A stretch of DNA of 64,000 nucleotides from Brachycybe producta (Eukaryota; Arthropoda; Diplopoda; Playtdesmida; Andrognathidae). Numbering within the stretch: position 1 is the first letter of the stretch; each line of letters begins with the position of its first letter. The stretch spans positions 1 to 64,000 of the forward strand of contig JAUPFP010000142.1 of assembly GCA_036925085.1 (NCBI GenBank), read 5' to 3'. Of this stretch, positions 41,621 through 51,507 are shown piece by piece. The notes under the pieces were generated by a model. That model saw only the letters and a list, made by a program, of their open reading frames with translations. It had not been told where the DNA came from and did no database searches. A program made the translations under genes and the position numbers.

Positions 41621-41722
41621 GCGCATATTTTTACGTAAAGCTGGTGCTCGCAACAAACAAAATGCATTTATTTAAATGCATTTTGTTTGTTGCGAGCACC
41701 AGCTTTACGTAAAAATACGCGC
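41621..41722. repeat. near-perfect 100-bp palindrome
   Basis: GCGCATATTTTTACGTAAAG..CTGGTGCTCGCAACAAACAA is followed, after AATGCATTTATTTAAATGCA, by the inverse order ending CTTTACGTAAAAATACGCGC. The arms are about 49 bp with one difference and almost no loop. A G-run of about 17 bases lies just before it (41599-41615). Probably a recent foldback element or the fused ends of one. Confidence 0.88.
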
Positions 41723-42508
41723 CCCTAGTTCTTATGGGGGCTTCAACTTTCAAGATACAAGTTCAAATCATAAGTTGATTTATTTTCTTCATCTTTTTTT
41801 CTTGAATTTGGACCTTAATCCAATTCAATAAAAAAAAACCTTTCATTTTGACTTAACGTTTTAAAAAACTCTAAAAAAAAAAAAAAAAAGAAAAACAATT
41901 GATTTTTTCTTTCCATTTTTTTCTGTTATATACTGATTACATAAATCTCATATAAATCTTAGGAAAAAGAAGAAGAAGAAGAAGAAGAAAAATCGAAAGG
42001 AAAAGGAATAAAATAAAGAGATGTCAGAAAAAAAAAGAGAAAAACGAAAAGTAAAAGAAGAAAAAAAAAAGCTTCTTCAAAAAACAACAGAAGAAAAAAA
42101 AAATAAGCTCCATCAATTTTGCATCTGTTTTCACACACAGAAAACAAACTTTTATGTATAGAAAATGAATTATCAATAAGTGATTTAAGATAGAACAAAA
42201 AAAAGATAGATATAAAAGACAAACTCTCGAGTTTTTTTTTGGAGTTTAACTTTTTCTTTCAAAAATAGATGGACTTCATATTCCATTATGTTATATATAT
42301 ATCCTGCTGTACTTTTTTCTACCAAAAAAAAAAGATTTTTACACTAAAAGCATCTTCTAGTTTTTTTCTTCTTCAAAAAGTAAAGTGAAAATGATCCAAG
42401 GAAAAAAAAAAAACAATGAAAAATTCACTCCATTTTTTGTTTCTTCTCATGACTTTCACAACCAATAATAAAAGAAAAAACTTTGGGTTCTTTTTATTTG
42501 TTCTTCTA
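41723..42508. other. A/T-rich intergenic sequence
   Basis: Long A-runs (for example 41873-41889), (GAA)n near 41967-41990. Frames here are compositional. No gene. Confidence 0.6.
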
Positions 42509-42530
42509 AAGCTAGATACAGACGATCAAT

Positions 42531-42911
42531 CCTAGCTTGTCAATCCCGGCTTATTAATAAGGCGATTTTAAATACTATATGAGCCCTTGTCTCTTAAAAG
42601 TATTAAATATTAATGGGAAAAACAGGCAATTAGAAAACGGGATGAACAGAAGTTGGCTCCGCCCTTTTTACGACGAAAGCAACTTCAAAATTGGTTGGTT
42701 ATCTAGTCTGGCGTCACATGCTCTCCGCCCTTTTCAACGTTGAACCACACAACAAACCAATTAGAAGTTGCTGTTCGTCATAAAAAGGGCGGAGCCAACC
42801 TCTGTTTATCTCGTTTTCTAATTCCCTGTATCATAGCTTGTCAATCCTGGCTTATTAATAAGGCGATTTTAAATACCGTATGGATATGGTTGAGCCCATG
42901 TCTCTTTAACA
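42531..42911 (+). repeat. 75-bp direct repeat flanking an A element
   Basis: TAGCTTGTCAATCC.GGCTTATTAATAAGGCGATTTTAAATAC occurs at about 42529 and 42835, each followed by GAGCCC.TGTCTCTT. The intervening sequence is an A element at 42622-42829. This is far longer than the A target duplication, so it is a segmental duplication around or before the insertion. Confidence 0.8.
42622..42829. mobile_element. MITE family A, copy 12
   Basis: ACAGGCAATTAGAAAACGGG faces CTCGTTTTCTAATTCCCTGT; the centre is GTCTGGCGTCACATGCTC. No short target duplication is visible. It lies between two direct repeats. Confidence 0.88.
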
Positions 42912-42915
42912 GTTT

Positions 42916-43330
42916 AAATAGGAATGGGACAATTCGAATCCTCGAAATCCGGCGAATCTTGAAAAATATTCGAGCTTCGAAAACTCGAATCTTCGTGCTT
43001 TTTTTTCGTCTTTCGAATCTTTACTTTAAAAAAAAAAAACCTGTTAAAAACTTTGGTAAAAATTAGTTTTAACTCCTTTAGCGTCCGATAGAAGCGTTCA
43101 ATAACAAAAAAAAACCAGCGATGGTTGTAATTTCGTTGGTCAGACCCGGATCACCAATGGATCACCTTGTGGGGCGACCCTGAGTGAAGCCACAGTTGCT
43201 TTTTTATTATTAATAATTTAATATTTAATATTATTTCATTTATTTGTATCTTCTTAATGAATAATATAGGATTCTTATATGGAAGGATTCGAGAAATTCG
43301 AGAACCTTTTAGGATTCGGATTCAGATTTG
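42916..43330 (+). mobile_element. hAT-like element F, copy 2
   Basis: Starts TAGGAATGGGACAATTCGAA and shares with the copy at 51089 the blocks GGCGAATCTTGAAAAATATT, CGATAGAAGCG-like, CACCTTGTGG and AACCTTTTAGGATTCGGATTC. The right tip (TCCCACCTCTA in the other copy) is lost. Rich in ATTCGAATC-type palindromic words. Confidence 0.8.
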
Positions 43331-43561
43331 ATTTTAGAATTGGTTAAATTTTGTCAAATCGTCTCTACAATTTATATAAATTGTTTATCAACATTTTATT
43401 GTAAAAGCAACATTTTTATTTCTTAATTTTGTGTATTACTTGTGACAACAAATAATGTATTGTCTGTTGTGCCTATTGCTTGTTGTGCCGTTTATGTAGT
43501 CACATGTCAGCTAAGTCTTGTGCTCCTTTGTGGTAAATAAATTATTATTAAAATTAGATGT

Positions 43562-44005
43562 TTGCGAACCAACCGCTAGGGATAATTGTTCGATAGGTAA
43601 CTGTTCGCACCACGAACAGTTCTCGAGTTTGTCAAGAGTTCGCATTTTATTAAAGATGTCGTCAAACGATGAAACTTATCAACTGACGAAACGAGCTCAC
43701 TCACGCCTAGACCGGGTTCTCTGTTCGGCAGATGTTCGAGAACTAACCCTTTGATGCACAGCCTCAAGAGCGAACTTTGTAGCAGTTCACGAACAAGTCT
43801 AGAACTGTTTGCAAGTTCCCTGTCTAAACCGGCTTCTGTTTTTGTCTGCGAACTGTTCGAGAACCGCATGCGAGATTGATTTAAACGCGCCTTTAAAGGC
43901 GCGGATAAACCTAGCTCGCGAACCATTCAGGGCCCGTTCTCGAATAGAAACAGAATCTGCTTTAGATGGGAGCTCACAAACCGTTCTTGAACAACTATTC
44001 TAGTT
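43562..44005. repeat. GAAC/GTTC-rich block
   Basis: GTTCG, GAACAGTTC, TTCGAGAAC and CGAACTGTTCGAGAAC-like words recur in both orientations about every 20-40 bp. The block is less AT-rich than its flanks. Overlapping frames on both strands (43518-44003) arise from this. It resembles elements F, G and H in design and may be another transposon whose ends I cannot place. Confidence 0.6.
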
Positions 44006-44186
44006 TCTAACAAACTTCTTAAAATTTCTTCTTAATGTTACTTCTGAAAAGTAGAATAATCATGCGGCTTCTCAAACCACACCACACCTTCTCTTCAGTT
44101 CCATCCGTAAACAAATGAAGACAATCAATTTTATTCATTGATATGCAAGGATTGACAACCCAGAATTGATCGTCTGTACCCAGCTT

Positions 44187-44547
44187 AACAAGAAACAAAT
44201 AGTCCACACAAAAATTTCAAACAATAACCTTTTTATTTCTTTTTCTTCTTCTTCTCCATAGAATAAAAGCTAATATTGTATGTAAATTTACCATAAATTG
44301 ATAACAAAATAAACATTTTTTTAGTATTTTTACATTTATTTCAGTTAATTCAGAAAACAAAAAAAAAACAAGAAAAATAGTAAATTTAATGAACAAAAGA
44401 AAAGCTAAAATAACTGCAAATTCAATGAAATTTTTGTTTGGAGATTAGATTAGCTTTTTTTATGTTATTAAGTTTAGCTCTTGTTTAGGATTTCATTTGA
44501 AGCAAAACTTTTTGCGATTTCCTGCTGAATTCTAAAACGTTTCTTAA
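44187..44547. other. AT-rich intergenic sequence
   Basis: Nothing recognised beyond T-rich (TTC)n words near 44238 and A-runs near 44363. Confidence 0.55.
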
Positions 44548-45340
44548 CGGCGGCTGAATAGATATTTATTTTTGTTTTTGTATCCACGGACGACGCCACT
44601 GCAGTGGCTAATGATAAGCTCCATAGACGTTTTTTTGTGAAAATTTCGACGCAAAAACGTCAAGCGAACGTTTTTTTTTAGGAACAACATTATGAAAAAA
44701 TTCAAATTGTTTTCAAAACTAGAACGGTAAAGGATTATGTTTAAAGTTTTTTTCGTGGCCAATATCTTAAAAAATAAAAGATTTTATAAGGGTTGGTTTA
44801 TACTCCCTTGCTAAGCGGCAAAGCAGCCTGCGAAGCTTCAAAAATGACGTCAGAGCTTCAGGTTTTTGCCTTCGCCAGAGCATGAAGCTAGCTTTGAAAT
44901 TATTCAACTTTTCAAAGCTTAGCAACTCAAAGCACCAATCAGGAAACGGATAGACAAAAGGAGTGAATAAGTCACACCTTTTTTCTTCCAGAAGGGGAAG
45001 GGTTCTATTGTTTTGTGTATCTGTTTTATAGGATATAAAGGTCATAAAATAGGGTAAACTTTGCAAGGCCACATGTATGTGTGAAGAAGCTAAGCTTTGG
45101 GGAGCTAATTTTACAGAACTTCAAAGCTTGCAAATCTTAGCAAAGTTTGGAGTATAAACCTACCCTAACAGTTTGAAAATGAACCCGTTTTTTTTTTTTT
45201 TGGTTTTTCCATTGACATTTCATGAAAAATTATTTTCGCCTTTTTTAACACCTCTCCTTCCTATAGAACATAATAGCCACTGCAGTGGCGCCATCCAGAG
45301 GAATAATAACAAAATGAATATCTATTCAGCCACTTAAAAC
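44548..45340. mobile_element. inverted-repeat element P with O inside
   Basis: GGCTGAATAGATATTTATTT and ATGAATATCTATTCAGCCAC face each other. GACGCCACTGCAGTGGCTAA at 44593 faces TAGCCACTGCAGTGGCGCC near 45272. Element O copy 1 lies between them. The right end also occurs alone near 15309 and 28036. Confidence 0.65.
44789..45170. mobile_element. element O, copy 1
   Basis: GGTTGGTTTATACTCCCTTG and TTGGAGTATAAACCTACCC face each other, with TTGCTAAGC/CTTAGCAAAG just inside. The body has GAAGCTTCAAAAATGACGTC, CAAAGCACCAATCAGGAAAC and GAAGGGGAAGGGTTCTATTG. Its copy at 45497 is nearly identical. The overlapping 98-101-residue minus-strand frames in the two copies are similar only because the DNA is. 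Confidence 0.8.
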
Positions 45341-45496
45341 GCCTCACCACCTAAAACTCTCGTTGCGCTGTCATTGATATGTAAAATGGAAAGAAAAAAA
45401 ACTTGAAAGTGATTTAAAAACTAGAAAGGCAGCTGAATAACTTAAGGGCACTTTAAAATCTTTGAAAGTAATGTTTTTTATGTCATTTAGAAAATA
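45171..45496. other. spacer with the P end and an AA end
   Basis: Holds the right arm of P and, near 45411, TTTAAAAACTAGAAAGGCAGC, an end of repeat AA. No gene. Confidence 0.6.
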
Positions 45497-45877
45497 AACC
45501 AACTTTATACTCTCTTGCTAAGCAGCAAACCAGCCTGCGAAGCTTCAAAAATGACGTCAGAGCTCCAGGTTTTAGCCTTCGCCAGAGCATGAAGCTAGCT
45601 TTGAAATTGTTCAACTTTTCAAAGCTTAGCAACTCAAAGCACCAATCAGAAAACGGATAGACAAAAGGGGTGAATAAGTCACACCTTTTTTCTTCCAGAA
45701 GGGGAAGGGTTCTATTGTTTTGTGTATCTGTTTTATAGGATATAAAGGTCATAAAATAGGGTAAACTCTGCAAGACCACATGTATGTGTGAACAAGCTAA
45801 GCTTTGGGGAGCTAATTTTACAGAACTTCAAAAGCTTGCAAATCTTAGCAAAGTTTGGAGTATAAACCTACCCTAAA
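45497..45877. mobile_element. element O, copy 2
   Basis: Starts CAACTTTATACTCTCTTGCT and ends GGAGTATAAACCTACCCTAA. It is strongly similar to copy 1 throughout, about 708 bp downstream in the same orientation. Confidence 0.8.
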
Positions 45878-46135
45878 GCTTAGCAATTCAAAGCACCAAT
45901 CATAAAAATAGATACGCAAATGGGGTGAACAAGTCACACCTTTTTTTCTTCCAGAAGGGAAAGGGTTCTATTGTTTTATGTATCTGTTTTATAACAGGGT
46001 ATAAAGGTTAGAAAATATCGTAAACCTTGCAAGACCACATGTTTCTATGAACAACCTAAGCATTTGGGAGCTAATTTTTAGGAGCTTCAAAGCTTGGCGA
46101 ATCTTAGCAAAGTTTGGAGTATAACCCTAACCTAA
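45878..46135. mobile_element. element O, copy 3, left end missing
   Basis: Begins inside the element at GCTTAGCAATTCAAAGCACC, directly after the end of copy 2, and ends GGAGTATAACCCTAACCTAA. It is more diverged than copies 1 and 2, so it is older. Confidence 0.75.
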
Positions 46136-46373
46136 GAAGACGAGTTTTGGCACTCATAGTTTCAAAGTAAAATTCAAATGCAAACAACTTCATTTTAATC
46201 TCCCCTTCCCCTTATACGTAGGCAATCACTGCTAACAGACCACAAAAATGCCAACTTAGGAAATTTCTAGTTTAAAACTTCAAAAAAAAAAAAGAAGTAT
46301 TTTGAAAATGTTTTTTATAAACTAGCAGAGCAACTAAATCGCTTTTGGGCAATTTTTAAAAATAAAACTTTAT
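46136..46373. other. AT-rich spacer
   Basis: ACGTAGGCAATCACTGCTAAC near 46216 is the inverse of the phrase seen at 16686, 24512 and 51598. TATAAACTAGCAGAGCAACT near 46316 is a worn AA end. Confidence 0.5.
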
Positions 46374-46663
46374 AGCCTTGTTTCCACTGGCGTGAAAATT
46401 TGAACTCATTTAAAATTTCAACTGGTTAAACATAGAAAAAACACGGCCCTTCGCCCATTCACTAACACAGGCAAAGGCCACGTTTGTTCAATTTTTCACC
46501 AGTTGAAATTTTCAAAAAGTTCAAATTTTCACCACAAGGCCTCGTTTCCATTGGGTTGAAAATTTGATTTTTTTTTAAATTTCAACTGGTGAAAAATTGA
46601 ACAAACTTTGCCTGTGTTAGTGAATGGGCAGAAGGAACGTTTCAGCCCAGTGGACACAAGGCC
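46374..46663. mobile_element. two adjoining family B copies
   Basis: Copy one runs from GCCTTGTTTCCACTGGCGTG to TTTTCACCACAAGGCC; copy two from GGCCTCGTTTCCATTGGGTT to CAGTGGACACAAGGCC. They share the GGCC at about 46537-46541. Both contain CAACTGG and a CATTCACTA or TAGTGAATG centre. A head-to-tail insertion at or beside an existing end. Confidence 0.82.
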
Positions 46664-47204
46664 ATAAGCATCGAATTTTAATTCCCCCTCCCCCCCCCCC
46701 ACCAAAAAAACCGAAAATCCAGAAACTATCATAAAAATATTCTTATTTAAAAAAAACATACAAGGTGTGGAAGTAAACAACAAAAAACGACGAAATAAAA
46801 TGATTAACTTTTTGTGTTGTTCCAAATGACGCCTCTAAAACAACCTCTAAAACGCAAAATCTAATGCAAAAATGGGTGGAGAAAAAAAAAAGATTGAAAA
46901 CAAAAAAGAATGAAAAGAAAATAAAGAAAGAAAAACCCATAACCCAATTTTTCTCGGTTGTTTTTTGGTTCGAAAAATAAAAAAAGGATCATAGAAAGAA
47001 AAATATAAAGTCCCTACAAATAATAAATAAAACAAAAACCGAAGAAGAAGAAAAAAAAAATCTGTTCTTTCTTTCTCTCTCTCTCTACCCCTCAGAAAAG
47101 TTTCATTCATGTTTTCTGCGCACGAAATCAAAACATTCACTCATTAAATTGCTTTGATCATTCGTGAAATTGACTTGACTTGGTCATTCAACTGAATGAT
47201 ACTC
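46664..47204. other. A-rich intergenic sequence
   Basis: C-run near 46690-46700 followed by A-rich sequence; short (CT)n near 47073. No gene. Confidence 0.6.
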
Positions 47205-47600
47205 TCTCTCCGTCTATCTCTATCTATCCATCTATCTCTCTATCTATCTATCTATCTCTCACTGTCTCTCTCCCTCTATCTAGCCATCTATCCATCTATC
47301 TATCTCTCTCTCTCTCTCTCTTTGACTCTCTCTCTCTCCCTTTTTGACTCTCTCTCTCTTTGACACTCTCTCTCTCTCTCTCTTTGACACTCTCTCTCTC
47401 TCTCTCTCTTTGACTCTCTCTCTCTCTCTCTTTGACTCTCTCTCTCTCTCTCTCTTTGACTCTCTCTCTCTCTCTCTTTGACTCTCTCTCTCTTTGACTC
47501 TCTCTCTCTTTGACTCTCTCTCTCTTTGACTCTCTTTCTCTCTTTGACTCTCTTTCTCTCTTTGACTCTCTTTCTCTCTTTGACTATCTCTCTCAAGCTT
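47205..47600. repeat. (CT)n with regular CTTTGAC spacer
   Basis: After (CTAT)n at about 47212-47260, a tract of (TC)n blocks is separated by TTTGAC at roughly regular 14-24-bp steps, about 15 times. The CTCTTTGACTCTCTTTCT unit is almost exact from 47530. Highly charged minus-strand frames (47280-47615) are artefacts. Confidence 0.95.
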
Positions 47601-47641
47601 AGAAAAACTTGGCACTTATACTTAATGAACAGGGTTGTTGG

Positions 47642-47787
47642 AACTTCGATTTGGTTTGTTGTGTGGTTCGACGTTGAAAAGGGCGGAGCATGTGACGTCA
47701 GACTACATAACCAACCAATTAGAAGATGCCGGTCGTCATAACAAGGGCGATGCCAACTGAAGTTATGACCGATTTCTAACTGCCTGT
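47642..47787. mobile_element. MITE family A, copy 13, left-truncated
   Basis: Begins at the core (GGTTTGTTGTGTGGTTCGAC) and runs to a normal right end, GATTTCTAACTGCCTGT. It is directly joined to the next copy. Confidence 0.85.
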
Positions 47788-47986
47788 GTTAGAAATCGGG
47801 ACGAACATAAGTTGGCTCCGCCCTTGTTATGACGACCGGCATCTTCTAATTGGCTGGTTATGTAGTCTGACGTCACATGCTCCGCCCTTTTCAACGTCAG
47901 ACTACATAACCAACCAACTAGAAGTTGCTGGTCGTCATAACAAGGGCGGAGCCAACTGAAGTTCTGACCGATTTCTAACTGCGTGT
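47788..47986. mobile_element. MITE family A, copy 14, tandem with copy 13
   Basis: Starts GTTAGAAATCGGGACGAAC without the ACAGGCA tip and ends GATTTCTAACTGCGTGT. The junction GCCTGTGTTAGAAATCGG joins the two copies, so the pair arose by insertion into an end or by unequal exchange. The centre is a short tract where GACGTCACATGCTCCG leads into CAACGTCAGACTAC. Confidence 0.85.
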
Positions 47987-49012
47987 CCACTTGCTTAGTT
48001 AACTGGAGTTAGAAGGATAGTTATTTGGTCACTGGCACACTTGGCACTCTTAATGTAATCCCCTAATAGCTTAGCCTCCACCTCCAACCCTCGTCGTCAT
48101 GCGAAGTGGACTCGTGCGAGATAGGCACAGCCAAAAAAATTTTGTACCTTAAGCTACCCTCTTCCTCCATCAAGAGACAAAATATTATTTTACAATGTTG
48201 AAATTAGCCTCTATTGTTCTATCACCTTTAAGCAATAAAGGTATATTACATGAAGACCAAACTTTTGATAATGTAAAAGGTTGTAACGCAATGAGAAAGA
48301 GAGAAAAAAAGATTGGTCGATATTTGATATTTTATATGAGAAGAGAATGAAGAAGAAAAAAAAAACTGCCGCCAGAAATAACAGCAGAAGCAGAAGAAAA
48401 GACGATGATTTTCAGATAGAAAATGAAAATGTAATTATTTTCATATTATCTATCTATGTATGTCTCTTTTCTGTATGAATGTACCAGTGTAGGAGGATAT
48501 CTGTTAGCATTAGGTTTCATAAAAAAAAAAACAGTAATAAAAAAAAATGTCTGAGAGTTACTATCAAAAGTGTCGCCACCTGCCGTTTTATCATCAAAAT
48601 CACATAATATGAATTATTGTTTGTGGTTGCTAATATCAATACGAATATTTGTTGTTTTTTTTGTTGGTTAACCACATTTTACGTTGTAGAAGAAAAACTT
48701 ATTACAAGAAAACCATAGATTTGATAGAAACTAGAATGGGTAGCTTAATCACTTAAGGCCAGCTTCACACACACCAGCCACTGGGTAGTGCCACTTAAGT
48801 GGTCTCAACTGTGCACAAGACATAAGGTGGGCGGCTCCGTGTGAAGAAAGTCAATTGAAATTATAGCCAGTGTGCGGGTAACTTGTACGATCTTGATCAT
48901 CATTGACAAACAGGCAAGTGGATTCGCCACTAGTGGCAGGATTTCGGCGTCCGTCAGATGAGGGCACTACAGTGGCGCCACACAGTTATTTCAACCATGT
49001 ACATGCTATGTA
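47987..49012. other. unassigned intergenic sequence
   Basis: AA end near 48727 (TAGAAACTAGAATGGGTAGC) directly followed by motif Q (AAGGCCAGCTTCACACAC, about 48757). A-runs near 48361 and 48523. The stretch just before the minisatellite (48900-49010) is less AT-rich. No gene supported. Confidence 0.5.
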
Positions 49013-50000
49013 CAAGAAAATATTCCTCTTCAGCAAGAAAATGTTCATCTTCAGCTAGAAAATGCACATGTTCAACTGGAAAGCGTTCATCTTCGGCTAG
49101 AAAATGTTCATCTTCGGCTAGAAAATGTCCATCTTCGGCTAGAAAATGTTCATCTTCGGCTAGAAAATGTTCCTCTTTTGCTAGAAAATGTTCCTCTTCG
49201 GCTAGAAAATGTTCCTCTTCGGCTAGAAAATGTTCCTCTTCGGCTAGAAAATGTTCATCTTTTGCTAGAAAATGTTCATCTTTTGCTAGAAAATGTTCCT
49301 CTTCGGCTAGAAAATGTTCCTCTTCGGCTAGAAAATGTTCATCTTCGGCTAGAAAATGTTCATCTTCGGCTAGAAAATGTTCATCTTTGGCTAGAAAATG
49401 TTCATCTTCGGCTAGAAAATGTTCATCTTCGGCTAGAAAATGTTCCTCTTCGGCTAGAAAATGTTCATCTTCGGCTAGAAAATGTTCATCTTCGGCTAGA
49501 AAATGTTCATCTTCGGCTAGAAAATGTTCATCTTTTGCTAGAAAATGTTCATCTTCGGCTAGAAAATGTTCATCTTCGGCTAGAAAATGTTCATCTTCGG
49601 CTAGAAAATGTTCATCTTCGGTTAGAAAATGTTCCTCTTCGGCTAGAAAATGTTCCTCTTCGGCTAGAAAATGTTCCTCTTCGGCTAGAAAATGTTCCTC
49701 TTCAGCTAGAAAATGTTCCTCTTCAGTTAGAAAATGTTCCTCTTCAGTTAGAAAATGTTCCTCTTCAGTTAGAAAATGTTCCTCTTCAGCTAGAAAATGT
49801 TCCTCTTCAGCTAGAAAATGTTCCTCTTCAGCTAGAAAATGTTCCTCTTCAGTTAGAAAATGTTCCTCTTCAGCTAGAAAATTTTCCTCTTCGACTAGAA
49901 AATAATCATCTTCAGCTAGAAAATGTTCATCTTCAGCTAGAAAATGTTCATCTTCAGCTAGAAAATGTTCATCTTCAGCTAGAAAATGTTCATCTTCAGC
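49013..50000 (+). repeat. 21-bp minisatellite, about 47 copies
   Basis: Unit AGAAAATGTTCATCTTCGGCT with variants at two main positions (CA or CC in GTTCATC/GTTCCTC; CGGCT, CAGCT, CAGTT or TTGCT). There are almost no indels. Variants are clustered: CAG-type units lie at both ends, CGG-type in the middle. As 21 is divisible by three, at least two plus-strand frames stay open for the whole array (repeating SSARKC and ENVHLRL peptides). I regard this as non-coding because no flanking exon, splice context or known protein supports either frame. Confidence 0.95.
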
Positions 50001-51088
50001 ACGCTGTTTGTTAAACCAGCCTTTAAACCATAAAACAAGACCAAGTGCTTTTACCTGGTATCACATCATCCCCATTTCTCCCAAGTTGAATAAATACAGT
50101 AGTTTAGAAACACCCCACTTTTTAAAAAAAAACCGTCTCCATATAAAAAAAAAGGATTCGCAACTATAAAAAAAAGTAAACCCCCCTTAAAAACTTGTGC
50201 GAATCGACACACATAACCATCAGATTAGGAGAAAAAGAACTGGACATTTCAAAATATAATAGTCACAAGGCAAAAAAAAAAGCCACTGAAGATAACAATA
50301 GAAAGACAGAAAACAGAGAGAAGAAAACCCAGAATGATGGCGGAAAAAAAAAATTCAATGGTAGCCAAACACACAAAACGCAAAATGAAAACAAAATGTG
50401 GAACTATGAAGAAGAAGAAGAGAAAAAAATTCCCAAGTCCAACAAAAAAAAAATCCTGATAAATACAAAAAAAAAAGGATTCCTGCTGTGTATGTGTATA
50501 GAAAAATATATCTCACTGTTGAAAAGGGTGGGCGAAAATAGACAAAAAAAAAAAGAGCAAAAAAAGAGAGGGAGAGGAGGGGGGGGGGGGGGGGTCGGGA
50601 AGGAGGATAGTTGTACGGCGTTCTAAGAAGTAGCTTACAACAAAAAAAAAGTTCAAGGGAGCCTCTGTTTTTTTACTGAACGAAATCCAAAATATATAAT
50701 ATATAAACGTAATCTCATAGGAAGACGAAGAAGAAGAAGAAGGAAAAAAGAAGAAAAGTTGCCCATGGTGTTGCCGCCAGCATGTCTGATGTCAGTCAGA
50801 AAACAGGGCGACCAATGCACCGATCCATTCAATTGCATTCAAGCTCCCTAAGGAAACATGCGGCTGTCGAAAATTTCTTCCACCCTTCTTCATCTTACAT
50901 GAATGGATGGGATTTTTGCACAGATGCGAAAAGAAGAAGAAGAAGAAAAACTCGAGGAAAAAAAGAGAAAAAGTTTTCTCGAGAAACAAGAAAGAGGAAA
51001 AAAAAAATTATCCCCTTGTTAAGCAATCTCAAGTGAAAATGTTAGCAAAATTCTTTTTCCTTCTTCTTCTTCTGCACTTTTTAAGAAG
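50001..51088. other. A-rich intergenic sequence
   Basis: Many A-runs and a G-run of about 17 at 50579-50594; (GAA)n at about 50725-50750 and 50930-50948. The Lys-rich 143-residue frame at 50195-50626 follows the A-runs and is not supported as a gene. TTAAGAAG at 51081-51088 is the left duplication of element F. Confidence 0.6.
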
Positions 51089-51507
51089 TAATGATGGGAC
51101 ATTCGAATCATCGAATCCGGCGAATCTTGAAAAATATTCGAGATTCGAAAACTCGAATCTTTGAGCTTTTTTTCGTCTTTTTCGAATTCTAACTTTAAAA
51201 AAAAACTGTTAAAACTTTGGTAAAATTAGTTTAAACGCCATTGACATCCAATAGAAGCGGTTCACTAATAAAAAAACCGGCGATTGTTGCAATTTCGGTG
51301 GTTATCCGGATCACCAATATCACCTTGTGGCAACCCTGAGTGAAGCCACACTTGTTTTTATTATTATTAATAATTTAATATTTAATATTTCATTTATTTG
51401 TATCTTCTTAATGAATAATAAATAGGATTCTTATATGAAGGATTCGAGAGATTCAAAAACCTTTTAGGATTCGGATTCGAAAAAATTTAGAATTCCTCCC
51501 ACCTCTA
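51089..51507 (+). mobile_element. hAT-like element F, copy 1, with exact 8-bp duplication
   Basis: Starts TAATGATGGGACATTCGAAT and ends GAATTCCTCCCACCTCTA; the tips are imperfect inverse complements (TAATGATGGGA versus TAGAGGTGGGA). TTAAGAAG lies on both sides (51081-51088, 51508-51515). The ends carry many TTCGAATC/GATTCGAA words. No coding capacity. Tips and duplication length fit hAT; this is inference. Confidence 0.9.

Larger units (their letters stand above)
42509..44186. mobile_element. composite inverted-repeat island DD, copy 2
   Basis: AAGCTAGATACAGACGATCA and TGATCGTCTGTACCCAGCTT face each other 1.68 kb apart, with CTTGTCAATCC/GGATTGACAACC just inside. Between them lie a family A element, a 75-bp direct duplication, a family F element and a GAAC/GTTC-rich block. 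Only the ends are typical of DD; the rest is later insertion. A CTTTGTGGTAAATAAATTATT stretch near 43525 resembles a LINE 3' tail. Confidence 0.65.

Noticed and set aside
44767-45779. Two similar 98-101-residue frames 700 bp apart, looking like a duplicated gene
   Set aside because: They lie inside element O copies 1 and 2. The similarity is that of the DNA repeat, and the third copy does not preserve the frame.
47280-47615. Arg/Glu/Lys-rich frames that resemble coiled coils
   Set aside because: Translation of the CT-TTTGAC repeat on the minus strand.
48958-49905. 315-residue frame of SSARKC repeats and a 278-residue frame in another phase
   Set aside because: Both follow from a 21-bp repeat without stop codons. 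No flanking exon, signal or known protein supports either.
50195-50626. 143-residue Lys/Asn-rich frame
   Set aside because: The reading frame follows A-runs; no domain and no exon signal.
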